Shown: positions 26,666 through 35,595 of the stretch, one piece after another
Position numbering within the stretch: position 1 is the first letter of the stretch
How the letters are laid out: the number at the start of each line of letters is the position of its first letter
From: a bacterium
GTDB lineage: Bacteria > Cyanobacteriota > Vampirovibrionia > Gastranaerophilales > Gastranaerophilaceae
Reading direction: 5' to 3'
Length of the DNA: 64,000 bases
Assembly (NCBI GenBank): GCA_017536545.1
Contig: JAFXHF010000023.1
Location: forward strand, 44,934-108,933
Notes under the pieces: generated by a model
Databases searched by the model: none
The model's input: the letters and a program-made list of their open reading frames with translations, nothing else
What the model was told of the DNA's origin: nothing
Position numbers and translations under genes: made by a program

Positions 26666-28396
26666 ATGGAAACTTTTGAATTGAATTTATCAATGAAAGA
26701 ATTAGAAAAAAGAACCCATAAGGATTATTTAGTTACTAAAAAATTCTTAAAAGCAGATGCACCAGAGTATTTAGCACTTGCTGATGGTGATAAAAAAGCT
26801 CTTAAACATTTATGCAAAGCCGCTGAAATTATTGAAAAAATCAATATGCAACTAGATTGTCATCATAATTTGGCGGTAAAAGAATTTCTTGAAGAAGAAT
26901 CTAAAAAGAACAACAAACAAGCTAAGTTAACAAAAATTCTTTTTGATGCACAAAAAGGAGTAAATGCTATAGATACAATGTCAAACCCAATAAGACTTAT
27001 CAAAGGGATTGACGAAAAACCAGGCAAAGGTGTTTATCCAGAAAATCTTTCAAAAGAAGAATTTCACAATGTTCTAATCAGAATGCTAAAAGAAGGTAAA
27101 ATTGAAGACGTCAAAGAAATATTAACACAACGCTCAGTTGTAGTTAGAGCAGCCGAAGATTTGGCTGGAATTGATTATATTGATTACTTCAAAGAAGACT
27201 TTTCAAAAGTAGCATATGAATTGAATAGAGCTGCAGAATATTCAACAAACAAAGACTTTTCAGAATACTTAAATTTACAGGCAAAAGCACTAAGAACACC
27301 TGATCCAATGCTTGATGCTTACGCAGACAAAAAATGGGCAGAACTTCAAGATACGCCACTAGAATTCACAATTACTCGTGAAAACTATGAAGATGAAATG
27401 ACAGGTACAATCGTTGAAAATGAAGAATTATCTGCATTATTAGAAGAACATGGAATTTCACCAATACCAAAAGACTTCTTGGGTGGTAGAGTTGGTATCG
27501 TAAACAAACAAGGCACACAAGATTTAATTAAAATTAAAAAATATCTTCAAGTTTTAGCAGATAATATGCCATTTAACGATGAATATACTCAGACAATTTC
27601 AGCAGAAAATGATGCACAACAAACAATGGTAGATGTTGATATGGTAATGGCTGCTGGTGATGTTGGAGAATATCGAGGCGGAATTACTCTTGCTGAGAAC
27701 CTACCAAACTCAGATAAATTATCTTTAACAATCGGTGGTGGTAGAAGAAATGTTTACCACAGACAAATTAGATTTATTAGTGATAAATCTAAACTTCAAG
27801 AAAGACTTGATGCGATTTTAGATAAATCACAACACCAATATTACTTGGATGAAGCTGATCACTGGTTCACAATTGGTCATGAAAATGCTCACTCTCTTGG
27901 TCCAAAAGAAAGCAGTGAAAAATTAGGCAAATACAGAAATATTATTGAAGAAAACAAAGCTGATATGGGAGCTTTAGCCTTTGTTGACTTACTAACTGAA
28001 CTTGGGATGTACACTCAAGAACAAAGACTTCAAATAATTGTTACAACAATGGCTGACAACTTCTTAAAATCAAAACCAACAATGTCACAAGCTCACAGAG
28101 TTCGTACAGTAATGCAAAACAAATACTTCGCAGAACGTGGTGGATATGAACTAACAAAAGACGGAAAAATTTTAGTTAATATCGACAAAGTTGTTCCAAT
28201 TGCAAAAGAAATGTTAGCTGAAATCGTTAGAATACAAATTGATGGAGATTTCAATAAAGCAGAACAATACGTAAACGAAAACTTTGTTTGGACAGATAAT
28301 ATGGAAGTTATAGCTAATAAGCTTCAAAAGGTAAATAAAGCCCTAAATGGAACATTAGAAACTGAATTGGCTGACAAGTTATTAGCTGAGGGGTAA
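26666..28396 (+). CDS. M49-like zinc metallopeptidase, paralogue without extension
   Basis: This 576-residue protein aligns with the upstream gene along its length, with shared blocks such as KGVYPENLS, DPMLDAYADKKWAELQDTP and SDKLSLTIGGGRRNVYHRQ. The zinc site is HENAH (405-409) with SLGPKE, and EENKAD (428-433). It begins directly with the helical domain and lacks the F-A-G extension. An insertion near 375-395 differs from its sister. AAGGAG precedes the ATG. A strong terminator follows. The two genes are a diverged tandem duplication; sequence differences are spread evenly, so this is not an assembly artefact. Confidence 0.75.
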   Translation: METFELNLSMKELEKRTHKDYLVTKKFLKADAPEYLALADGDKKALKHLCKAAEIIEKINMQLDCHHNLAVKEFLEEESKKNNKQAKLTKILFDAQKGVNAIDTMSNPIRLIKGIDEKPGKGVYPENLSKEEFHNVLIRMLKEGKIEDVKEILTQRSVVVRAAEDLAGIDYIDYFKEDFSKVAYELNRAAEYSTNKDFSEYLNLQAKALRTPDPMLDAYADKKWAELQDTPLEFTITRENYEDEMTGTIVENEELSALLEEHGISPIPKDFLGGRVGIVNKQGTQDLIKIKKYLQVLADNMPFNDEYTQTISAENDAQQTMVDVDMVMAAGDVGEYRGGITLAENLPNSDKLSLTIGGGRRNVYHRQIRFISDKSKLQERLDAILDKSQHQYYLDEADHWFTIGHENAHSLGPKESSEKLGKYRNIIEENKADMGALAFVDLLTELGMYTQEQRLQIIVTTMADNFLKSKPTMSQAHRVRTVMQNKYFAERGGYELTKDGKILVNIDKVVPIAKEMLAEIVRIQIDGDFNKAEQYVNENFVWTDNMEVIANKLQKVNKALNGTLETELADKLLAEG

Positions 28397-28423
28397 ACAA
28401 AACACCTAAAAATAAATAACCGC

Positions 28424-28460
28424 AAGCAAGAAGTTACAAAACGTAACTTCTTGCTTTTTT
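28424..28460 (+). terminator. Strong terminator after the M49-like pair
   Basis: A 14-bp perfect stem (28424-28437 with 28443-28456) around a 5-base loop ends in six Ts. It also shows that the next gene does not start at an in-frame ATG at 28451, which lies inside the hairpin. Confidence 0.92.
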
Positions 28461-28522
28461 ATAGGCAAAAAATCCTCCAAAAATTACTTTATATATACAT
28501 AGGGGACAACTATGGAGTTTTT

Positions 28523-29044
28523 ATGCCTGGGGATTTTAAGATAAACACAAAAATATCAGCTGCAACTTATCAAGACATAGCAGGACCAAATTTCACAACC
28601 GTTGGAGTTGATAACAGTATTAAAGTTGGAAACGGAAGCCTTGGACTATACACTGGTGCTGGAACATCCTTTAACGGCAAACCTATGTGTGCCGTAGTCG
28701 ATTTTAAAGGTTCAATGCCTTATGGGGATACTTGTTTATCTGGTGGCTTTAGGGTTAGAAACAAATTAAACCAAGATTCACAAACTGTACAACTGAGAGT
28801 TCAACCTTTAACAGTTACAGTTCCAGTTGCAAAAAATACAAGCATTTACACAACACCATACGTTGCAACAAATATAAACTATAAAACAGGAAATCCTAAA
28901 ACCTCTTTTGGAAACTTCACTGGGGTTTCAACAAAAGTTGGTAAAGCCAGCGTTTTTGTCGAAGGTCAACTATACGATTTAGCTCATGTAAATAAAAACA
29001 CAATTGGGGTAAACGCAGGAGTATCAATTCCTATCGGAAATTAG
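28523..29044 (+). CDS. Beta-strand-rich protein of unknown function
   Basis: I do not recognise this 173-residue protein. From the ATG at 28523 (GGAG five bases upstream) it shows repeated alternating polar/apolar strands, such as SLGLYTGAGTSF, SIYTTPYVATNINY, ASVFVEGQLYDL and the final TIGVNAGVSIPIG. This looks like a small eight-stranded barrel or a surface-protein fold. It has no signal peptide, which argues against a standard outer-membrane barrel unless another export route is used. It is 2 bp upstream of the subtilase-like gene, so the two are co-transcribed and may function together. Confidence 0.55.
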   Translation: MPGDFKINTKISAATYQDIAGPNFTTVGVDNSIKVGNGSLGLYTGAGTSFNGKPMCAVVDFKGSMPYGDTCLSGGFRVRNKLNQDSQTVQLRVQPLTVTVPVAKNTSIYTTPYVATNINYKTGNPKTSFGNFTGVSTKVGKASVFVEGQLYDLAHVNKNTIGVNAGVSIPIGN

Positions 29045-29046
29045 AA

Positions 29047-30420
29047 ATGAAAGTACCAGATATAAAACAAATTATAAGTGCAACTCAAGAATTAGCACAA
29101 AAGCGAGCAAAGATTCTACAAACAAAACCTGAAATTCACGGAATAAACCCAAGGGGTATAATCGAAGAAACTGGTGAAGTTATAGAATTACCTCGTTTTA
29201 GCTCAATTGAAATGCAAACTGCACAAAAAATGAACAAAATTGCACTTCGCCAAGCAAAAACTGGTATCCAAAGAACATTCACAAAAGCAACCCCAGAAGA
29301 TTATGCAAGGTTAACTTCAACAAGAATTAAAGACACCTATGCGAGAGCAGAATGGACAAATCCAAAAGATGGCAAAGTTTATCACATTTTAAAAGAATAT
29401 GTAACAAAAAATGGTAAAATTAAAGTAAGAATCTTAGATTCAGAAGGTGCATTCATCAAAGAAGCTGAATTAACTCCAAAAATTATTGCCATACCTGACA
29501 TTTATAATGTAGAAAGCAAATACTTTGGTCTAGCACACGGGGATATTGTGACAACATTTGCTAAACGTCACAACCCATTTGCAAGATATATCCCATTTGA
29601 TGTAAGTTTAACGAAATTACATAACCAAACAGAACTAAGAGAAATCGTAGAATACGTAAATAAAGGGAATCGTATTGACTACATTTCAGGTTCTATCGGC
29701 CGATTTATCACAGGGAAAGGACATAAAATAAAAGAATTCACCTTAAATGAACAGGTAAGAACATTAAAACCTGAACTGTTTGATTATGAAGATTTAAGTG
29801 GCAAAGGAATAAGAATACTTATCGGCAGTGGCAATGCTAAAACAGAAGAAGAATTAGCAGAAGGCATCAACAACCTAATTTTGTCATGCCAGCCAAAAGC
29901 TGAAGGAGTCGGCTCTATTAGTCCTAAAACTGGTAAACTTTCAGAGTTTTCTGGTTCAAAAAGTTCTGAACTAACTCAACACTACGAAGTTGGTGAAGTT
30001 ACACCGACATTGACTAGGCATGGCATAAATATTACAGGACTACCAGGTACAGATATTAAATACCCAAATAATCGATTAAAAGAACTATCTCAAAACCCTC
30101 TTATTGGAAAACCAGTTGATAAAGTAAAAGCATTACAAGCAAAAATCGAAGCTCGAATTAAAGAATTAGAAAGAGCTAAAATGGAGCTATTCTCACAGAA
30201 ATTACCATTCCCAGAACTTATGGAAAATTCCAAACAGATTGACCAAGCTATACAAATTAACATGCAAAGAAAAAAGAAATTACTTGATTATTCATTCCAA
30301 TTAATTCAAAGAAATGGTAAATATGAAGTTGCTTTACCCGAAATCACAGGTACTTCAATTGCCGCCCCAACAAGAGTTGCAAAAATAGCACTGAATGACA
30401 TGATGGAAGGCATCATATAG
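29047..30420 (+). CDS. Divergent subtilase-like (S8) protein
   Basis: The C-terminal TGTSIAAPTRVAKIAL (Ser437) is the subtilase serine motif GTSxAAP. Working backwards, AHGDIVTTFA (His164) fits the histidine motif HGTxVA, and IAIPDIYNV (Asp151) may supply the aspartate. RIDYISGSIGRF fits the INMSLG strand and LIGSGNA (Asn263) the oxyanion-hole region. The order D, H, N, S is that of subtilisin. Unusual points: D and H are only 13 residues apart, and a charged helical stretch (about 342-415) is inserted before the serine motif. There is no signal peptide or pro-domain that I can see. The enzyme may be inactive or highly specialised. Confidence 0.6.
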   Translation: MKVPDIKQIISATQELAQKRAKILQTKPEIHGINPRGIIEETGEVIELPRFSSIEMQTAQKMNKIALRQAKTGIQRTFTKATPEDYARLTSTRIKDTYARAEWTNPKDGKVYHILKEYVTKNGKIKVRILDSEGAFIKEAELTPKIIAIPDIYNVESKYFGLAHGDIVTTFAKRHNPFARYIPFDVSLTKLHNQTELREIVEYVNKGNRIDYISGSIGRFITGKGHKIKEFTLNEQVRTLKPELFDYEDLSGKGIRILIGSGNAKTEEELAEGINNLILSCQPKAEGVGSISPKTGKLSEFSGSKSSELTQHYEVGEVTPTLTRHGINITGLPGTDIKYPNNRLKELSQNPLIGKPVDKVKALQAKIEARIKELERAKMELFSQKLPFPELMENSKQIDQAIQINMQRKKKLLDYSFQLIQRNGKYEVALPEITGTSIAAPTRVAKIALNDMMEGII

Positions 30421-30426
30421 AATAAA

Positions 30427-31206
30427 TTATTTTACCTCAGATTGATAAGCCCAAGCGGAGTGATTATGAATACTTTCAAACGCTTCGCAATCAACTTCAA
30501 ATTCTTTTACGATTGAATTTTCACGTAATTTTACAACAGTATCACGCAACACATCTTCTACAAATTTAGGGTTTTCCCAAGCTTTTTCTGTTACATATTT
30601 TTCATCTTGACGTTTTAATAATGGGTGAACAGGGCAAGATGCACAAGATTCAATAAGTTCGATTAAATCCTCTAACCAAATTTGTTCTGATTCATCGTAA
30701 GAAACTTTTACACTAATAAGTGCTCTTTGATTATGTGCACCGTATTCTGAAATCTCTTTTGAGCAAGGACAAAGTGTTGTTACAGGAACTTTCACCCCTA
30801 GGACAAATTTATACTCACCGTTGTCAATTCGACCCTCAAATGAACAATCATAACACATTGGAGCTGATAAATTAGAAACAGGTGCTTGCTTATCCACAAA
30901 ATATTTAAACGCAAATTCCAATTCGCCACTTTGAGCATCAAGTCTTTTTACAACTTCCTCAAGACATCCTCGGATATCAACACCCAAAAGTTTTTTACTA
31001 CGCCATTCATTCAAAACTTCAACAAAACGACTCATATGAGTACCTTTATAATCTCTTGGTAAAGATACACAAACTCTAGCTTTTGCATATACAACTTTGT
31101 CTGTTTTATTTTTTCTTTGAACTACAAGTGGTAATTCAACATGCTTTATACCAACTTTTTGAATATCAACATTTCTATTATCTTGTGAATTTTGTACGTC
31201 TTTCAT
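30427..31206 (-). CDS. folE2: GTP cyclohydrolase IB
   Basis: The 259 residues match FolE2 (formerly DUF198). The key stretch is VPVTTLCPCSKEISEYGAHN, with the metal-binding and catalytic cysteines, followed by QRALISVKV; CASCPVHPLLKR is also typical. It turns GTP into dihydroneopterin triphosphate, the first step of folate and of queuosine precursor synthesis. Both pathways are needed here (gcvT uses folate; queC is in the window). The start is 7 bp after the mazG stop, so they form an operon. Confidence 0.95.
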   Translation of the reverse strand: MKDVQNSQDNRNVDIQKVGIKHVELPLVVQRKNKTDKVVYAKARVCVSLPRDYKGTHMSRFVEVLNEWRSKKLLGVDIRGCLEEVVKRLDAQSGELEFAFKYFVDKQAPVSNLSAPMCYDCSFEGRIDNGEYKFVLGVKVPVTTLCPCSKEISEYGAHNQRALISVKVSYDESEQIWLEDLIELIESCASCPVHPLLKRQDEKYVTEKAWENPKFVEDVLRDTVVKLRENSIVKEFEVDCEAFESIHNHSAWAYQSEVK

Positions 31207-31213
31207 TTATCAC

Positions 31214-31987
31214 CTATTCTCCGACTAACGCCTTTTTTGCTTGTTTCCATAACGCATCATATTCTTCAAAAGAATATTCAGTTAATGGTTTTGTTGCAAG
31301 TTCTTCCATTTTACGGAAGCGTTTTTCAAACTTTTTATTAGCTTTTAACAAAGCTTGTTCAGCATCAATTTTATTCCAACGAGCCAAATTCACTGTTGCA
31401 AATAAAATATCACCGAATTCTTCTTCCATATGCTCTCTATCAGCTTCTTGAGTTGCCTCTTTAAATTCCTTGAATTCTGACATGATGCAATCATACAAAG
31501 AATCTTCATTAGGCCATTCAAAACCAACTTTAACAGCCTTTTTAGAAATTTTTTGAGCAGAAATCAAAGCTGCTTGAGCTCTAGAAATTCCATCCATAGC
31601 AGATTTTCTATGAGATTTTTCCTCTGCTTTAAGTTTTTCCCAAGCGTCAACAACACCATCTGGAGAATCAATCTTAGCATCCCCAAACACATGCGGATGA
31701 CGATGAATAAGTTTATCTTTTAATTCTTTTGCGACATCTTCAATCGTAAAATCACCATTTTCTGAAGCGATTTGGGAATGCAAAAGCACTTGCAAAAGGA
31801 CATCCCCTAACTCTTCTCGCAAGTGTTTCATGTCATTATCATCAATAGCATCGACAGCCTCGTACGCCTCTTCAATCATATTAGGTCGTAATGAAGCATG
31901 TGTTTGCTCTCTATCCCAAGGACAACCCTCAGGAGAGCGTAATTTTGCAATAACTGCTATTAATTCTTCCAAATTCTTATAATTCAT
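31214..31987 (-). CDS. mazG: Nucleoside triphosphate pyrophosphohydrolase MazG
   Basis: This is a 257-residue MazG with both MazG halves. The first half has CPWDREQTHASLRP, then EEAYEAVDAI and the metal-binding EELGDVLLQV; the second has EFKEFKEAT and EEEFGDILFATVNLARW. MazG cleaves NTPs to NMP and pyrophosphate and limits damaged nucleotides. It heads the mazG-folE2 operon. Confidence 0.95.
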   Translation of the reverse strand: MNYKNLEELIAVIAKLRSPEGCPWDREQTHASLRPNMIEEAYEAVDAIDDNDMKHLREELGDVLLQVLLHSQIASENGDFTIEDVAKELKDKLIHRHPHVFGDAKIDSPDGVVDAWEKLKAEEKSHRKSAMDGISRAQAALISAQKISKKAVKVGFEWPNEDSLYDCIMSEFKEFKEATQEADREHMEEEFGDILFATVNLARWNKIDAEQALLKANKKFEKRFRKMEELATKPLTEYSFEEYDALWKQAKKALVGE

Positions 31988-32086
31988 AGTCTTATTTTAT
32001 CACAAATCATACAAAAGGTTGATTTAAAATTTGGACACTATGATAGACTTAATACGTGGATAATTATAGAAAGAGGTTTAATTTAT

Positions 32087-32614
32087 ATGACAGCAATTGA
32101 AAGAATCAATCAGTTAAGCCATCGTATCTTCAACACTAGTAAGAGCGAAGCGCAAACATCAAGAACAAGTAACCCTTTTGCAGCTTCTAATTTCCAAAAA
32201 AATATCTTAACAGAAGATGTTTTTGAATCAAGCAAAGCAAAAGAATCTAGTAAAATAAGTTTCACTGGCAATTTAACGGCTAGTTCAAAAAGAATATATT
32301 CAACATTTGTTGGTTCATTAGGTGATTTTGGTAACAAATTCTACGAAGGTATTGAATCAATCATGGCTTTTGGTACTAGAATGAAAGAAGGTATCATCAG
32401 CGGTTGGAAAAAATTACACGAATTAGGTAATACTGAAATTTCTTTAGATGGTACAAAAGAAATCTTAGCTAGAGATATTAAAACATTCTTTGTTAATGGC
32501 AGAGAAAGAGAAATCTCAAAACTATCAAAAATGGACCCTCACGCAGAGGTTAAACCAATGTTAGTAGAAGCTCTTTCAGCTCTAGAAGCTGATATGGCTG
32601 TGGTTGCAGCATAG
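32087..32614 (+). CDS. Hypothetical protein with N-terminal F-T-G motif, 175 aa
   Basis: I do not recognise this protein as a known family. Its first 60 residues are polar, Ser/Asn-rich and likely disordered, ending in KISFTGN (56-62). The rest is probably helical, with AFGTRMKEGIISGWKKLHEL in the middle and LVEALSALEADMAVVAA at the end. There is no signal peptide or membrane segment. The motif is shared in position with three other unrelated proteins in the window. It is 14 bp upstream of the next small gene and preceded by AAAGAGG. Confidence 0.7.
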   Translation: MTAIERINQLSHRIFNTSKSEAQTSRTSNPFAASNFQKNILTEDVFESSKAKESSKISFTGNLTASSKRIYSTFVGSLGDFGNKFYEGIESIMAFGTRMKEGIISGWKKLHELGNTEISLDGTKEILARDIKTFFVNGREREISKLSKMDPHAEVKPMLVEALSALEADMAVVAA

Positions 32615-32628
32615 GGAGGATTAATTAA

Positions 32629-33015
32629 ATGGATAACAATATGAGAAACAACAAAAACTTTTCAAAAGTTAGTAATATTATTGAATCATTAACAATTAAC
32701 CCAAACCCAGATTCAGTTGCTGTTTTAGAAGAAATTGGTACAAATTCTTCAATTGATGAAGTTAGAGAATTGACATCTCGTGCTTTAGTAAAAAGAAATG
32801 AACACGAATCTTTATCAGTTGTTATTGCTAACAGAGGTAAAGGTATCAACGATATGTCAACAGTTGTTGCAATGAGCACAATCAACGAACTTTTATCTTT
32901 AGAAAATAAAGAAGAAGCTATGAGAGTTCTTGAAAATACAATTTCTTCAGAAGGTTTTGATGAAGAAGTAAAAGAAAATGCTCGTTCAGTAAAAGCTCTA
33001 ATGGCATTAAGCTAA
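32629..33015 (+). CDS. Hypothetical helical protein, 128 aa
   Basis: I do not recognise this protein. It is all helical by eye, with an Asn-rich start and two similar helical pairs (SSIDEVRELTSRALVKRN and EEVKENARSVKALMAL) that suggest a short HEAT-like solenoid. No signal peptide, cysteine or membrane segment is present. GGAGG precedes the ATG. It follows the F-T-G protein in a two-gene operon that ends in a strong terminator, so the two may bind each other. Confidence 0.65.
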   Translation: MDNNMRNNKNFSKVSNIIESLTINPNPDSVAVLEEIGTNSSIDEVRELTSRALVKRNEHESLSVVIANRGKGINDMSTVVAMSTINELLSLENKEEAMRVLENTISSEGFDEEVKENARSVKALMALS

Positions 33016-33036
33016 TATAAATTAGATTATCATATA

Positions 33037-33067
33037 AAAAAAGACCACCTAACAAGTGGTCTTTTTT
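33037..33067. terminator. Terminator of the two small genes
   Basis: A 12-bp stem (33037-33048 with 33056-33067) around a 7-base loop, A-rich on one side and T-rich on the other, can act in both directions. The minus-strand gene to the right points away, so it serves the plus-strand pair. Confidence 0.88.
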
Positions 33068-33078
33068 AGTTATAAAAA

Positions 33079-33118
33079 CATAGTCATTGCGAGCATTTGA
33101 ATGCGTAGCAAACTCATA
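33079..33118. repeat. REP-like palindromic element, diverged
   Basis: TCATTGCGAGC followed shortly by AATGCGTAGCAA gives an imperfect hairpin (TTGC/GCAA and GCATT/AATGC). The wording resembles the dispersed TCATTGCGAGCG...GCGAAGCAATC palindromes found between genes in many bacteria. Only one copy is seen in this window, so its repeat status rests on recall. Confidence 0.4.
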
Positions 33119-33119
33119 T

Positions 33120-33446
33120 TTAATTTTCTAAACTCTTTTTACGAGCTTCTTCATCTTTAATAAATTGACAAACTTCTTCAAGTCTAGTATCTTCCATTGC
33201 ATCAATTAAGCTCTGAATATCTGTAAATTTACCCAATGCGAAACCAGTTTCAGCTAACAATACACAGTCATTACAAAGTCTATAGTTACCGTAACCAATT
33301 GAACCTGCCATACAACTGTTTTTACCACAGCAATCACAGTCAAAATATTCATTAGCACAATCTGGATTATCTTCTAAATCATCAATAACCATTTGAGCTA
33401 CAACTTGTTGCATTTCTTCAATTATTTCTTCTTTTGATTTTTCCAT
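33120..33446 (-). CDS. Small Cys-rich, probably zinc-binding protein
   Basis: The 108 residues have acidic helices at each end and a central Cys cluster: CANEYFDCDCCGKNSC then YRLCNDCVLLAE. Two CxxC-type knuckles separated by about 20 residues suggest a zinc ribbon. I do not recognise the family. The gene follows pdxJ by 12 bp and is the last of a murT-pdxJ operon, but nothing in the sequence links it to cell wall or vitamin B6. It could also hold an Fe-S cluster. Confidence 0.65.
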   Translation of the reverse strand: MEKSKEEIIEEMQQVVAQMVIDDLEDNPDCANEYFDCDCCGKNSCMAGSIGYGNYRLCNDCVLLAETGFALGKFTDIQSLIDAMEDTRLEEVCQFIKDEEARKKSLEN

Positions 33447-33458
33447 AATTTTATATCC

Positions 33459-34169
33459 CTATTTTACCAAGTTAGACATATCTTTTACGGCTTGAGATAA
33501 ACCTGTAAACACCGCACGAGAAATTATACTATGACCAATATTTAATTCATATAAATCATCTATTTCTCGCATTCTACCAACGTTTTCATAATTCAAACCG
33601 TGACCAGCATTGACCTTTAATCCTAATGCATGAGCAAGACGTGACGCCTCACGTAATTTTTCAAATTCTTCTTGCTCATCAGGAGTAGCAAAAGCGTGAG
33701 AATATTGACCCGTGTGCAATTCAATGAATTGAGCCCCAGTTTTTGCCGCTGCACGAATTTGAGCCTCATCTGCATCAATAAATAAACTTACAAGAATTCC
33801 AGCCTCTACTAAAGGTGCAACAAAATTTGTAACTTTATTTAATTGTCCAGCTACATCCAATCCACCTTCAGTTGTAACTTCTTGTCTTTTTTCAGGAACA
33901 AGACAAACAGAATGTGGTTTAATCTCAAGTGCGATTTTTTGCATTTCATCAGTTACTGCCATCTCAAGGTTTAAATTAACTTTTAAAACCTTTTTTAACG
34001 CTCTTACATCTTGATCTTTAATATGACGTCTATCTTCTCTTAAGTGTGCCGTAATCGAAGTAGCTCCACTTTCTTCACAGATTTGTGCAGCATGAATTGG
34101 ATCTGGTTCAAATCCACCTCTAGCATTTCTCAATGTTGCAACGTGATCAATATTTACACCTAAAAGCAT
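33459..34169 (-). CDS. pdxJ: Pyridoxine 5'-phosphate synthase
   Basis: The 236 residues match Pdx[18 protein letters not shown] at the start, [21 protein letters not shown] and the C-terminal [11 protein letters not shown] and [12 protein letters not shown]. PdxJ joins deoxyxylulose 5-phosphate to the product of PdxA to make pyridoxine phosphate. Its presence means this organism uses the DXP-dependent B6 route, so the pdxA at 3284 has a biosynthetic job to do. It sits in an operon with murT. Confidence 0.96.
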   Translation of the reverse strand: MLLGVNIDHVATLRNARGGFEPDPIHAAQICEESGATSITAHLREDRRHIKDQDVRALKKVLKVNLNLEMAVTDEMQKIALEIKPHSVCLVPEKRQEVTTEGGLDVAGQLNKVTNFVAPLVEAGILVSLFIDADEAQIRAAAKTGAQFIELHTGQYSHAFATPDEQEEFEKLREASRLAHALGLKVNAGHGLNYENVGRMREIDDLYELNIGHSIISRAVFTGLSQAVKDMSNLVK

Positions 34170-34181
34170 TTTATATCCTTT

Positions 34182-35513
34182 CTAAAATTTCATTCTACTT
34201 AATTTCATTAAAACTGTATATGATGGCAAAATAGTAACTTTAGCATCCTTATTGTCAGAACCAGCAACTATTTCAACAGCTTTTTGAACATCTTCCTCGA
34301 TAATGATTTTATTCTCATTTACTCCAGCATCTACAAGGCGTTTAGCCATATCTTTTGCTTTAATACCAGATGTTACAAGCTTGCCTTTTGCATCTTTTAA
34401 TCTTGAAAAATCTGTGTCCCATAGCCAAGAAATATCTGTTCCATCAGCTATATTATTATTTATACCAATTAAAATATTAGAATTCAAATCCACAGTTTTT
34501 AAAACTTCAGAAGCTCCAGCTGGATTTTTAATAAGCTGAATTATCGTATCATGTCCATTTATAACAGTTTTTTCAGAACGGCCAAACGCTGTTTTATATG
34601 ATAAAAGAGCATCTTTAATAACTTCAAAATCAATATTTAATAATAATGCATTTGAAACAGCTGCCAAAGCATTATAGGCATTATATAAACCAATCAAATT
34701 CACTCTGAAATCATATTCTTTATCTTTATAAATAAGTCTAATTTCTGAATAATCTGCATAAATCTTTGCATACCCTTTAAAATTAGGTTCTGGACGACTA
34801 TAACCACAAGCGGAACAAGAATAATGTCCTTCTTGAGCTAAAAATTGTTTTGTATAAGCTAAAGTCTTACCACAAACACAATCATATTCACCAAAATCAA
34901 TATCACTATTTTGATAAGATTCAGAACAATATTGAATATCTTCAAATCCAAAATACAAAGCTGATTTACCTTTCCCAAAATTACTTACAATAGGATCGTC
35001 TGCATTCAATAAAAGTTGTACATCGGGATTTTTATCGAGGGCTTTCTGGATATAAGCAGCAGTTTCTGAAACATTGGCATATCTATCAACTTGATCATTA
35101 AACAAATTGGTAACTAATAAACAATCAGCCTTAAAATCGTCATAAACTCTATTCAAATACGCTTCGTCAGATTCAATCACAGCATAATCGAAACGACTAA
35201 AAGGAATACCACATAGAGCAAACATATTAGCAACCCCAGTTAACATATTTGCACCTTTTAAATTGTGCACAACCTTGGACTTGTTCACGTCAATAATATG
35301 AGCCAAAATTCCTGACGATGTGGATTTACCATTTGTGCCAGTTATTGTAATTGCATATTTAACATATTCTCTACAATAAGCCAAAAAATGAGGACATAAT
35401 TTTAGAGTTACCATTCCAACAAAAGACGTTCCCGATGATTTGTTCAAGATTTTTATAGCTAAATAAATTATACAAGCAACTGCTAATGTTAAATAAAAAC
35501 GAATACTCTTCAT
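34182..35513 (-). CDS. murT: Lipid II isoglutaminyl synthase, MurT-type subunit
   Basis: A hydrophobic N terminus (about 6-22) anchors this 443-residue Mur-ligase-fold protein. The ATP loop is TGTNGKST (58-65). The MurT-specific zinc ribbon is present with C212, C214, C233 and C236, and a DUF1727-type C terminus follows (RSEKTVINGHDTIIQLIKNPAG). MurT works with the glutaminase GatD to amidate the alpha-carboxyl of D-glutamate in lipid II. gatD normally sits beside murT but pdxJ is the neighbour here. The partner is either unlinked or missing. Confidence 0.88.
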   Translation of the reverse strand: MKSIRFYLTLAVACIIYLAIKILNKSSGTSFVGMVTLKLCPHFLAYCREYVKYAITITGTNGKSTSSGILAHIIDVNKSKVVHNLKGANMLTGVANMFALCGIPFSRFDYAVIESDEAYLNRVYDDFKADCLLVTNLFNDQVDRYANVSETAAYIQKALDKNPDVQLLLNADDPIVSNFGKGKSALYFGFEDIQYCSESYQNSDIDFGEYDCVCGKTLAYTKQFLAQEGHYSCSACGYSRPEPNFKGYAKIYADYSEIRLIYKDKEYDFRVNLIGLYNAYNALAAVSNALLLNIDFEVIKDALLSYKTAFGRSEKTVINGHDTIIQLIKNPAGASEVLKTVDLNSNILIGINNNIADGTDISWLWDTDFSRLKDAKGKLVTSGIKAKDMAKRLVDAGVNENKIIIEEDVQKAVEIVAGSDNKDAKVTILPSYTVLMKLSRMKF

Positions 35514-35595
35514 AAAATACTCCTCTAGACGTATTCAAAAAAACATGATAATATATTACAAATAAAATATAATACAAAGTAAGAAAAGAGAAAAG

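Noticed and set aside
24719..28396. An assembly duplication
   Set aside because: The two copies differ throughout in sequence, have different ends and separate promoters. They are genuine paralogues.
28451..28522. An upstream in-frame ATG for the beta-rich protein
   Set aside because: It lies inside a strong terminator hairpin of the previous gene and lacks a ribosome site. The ATG at 28523 has one.
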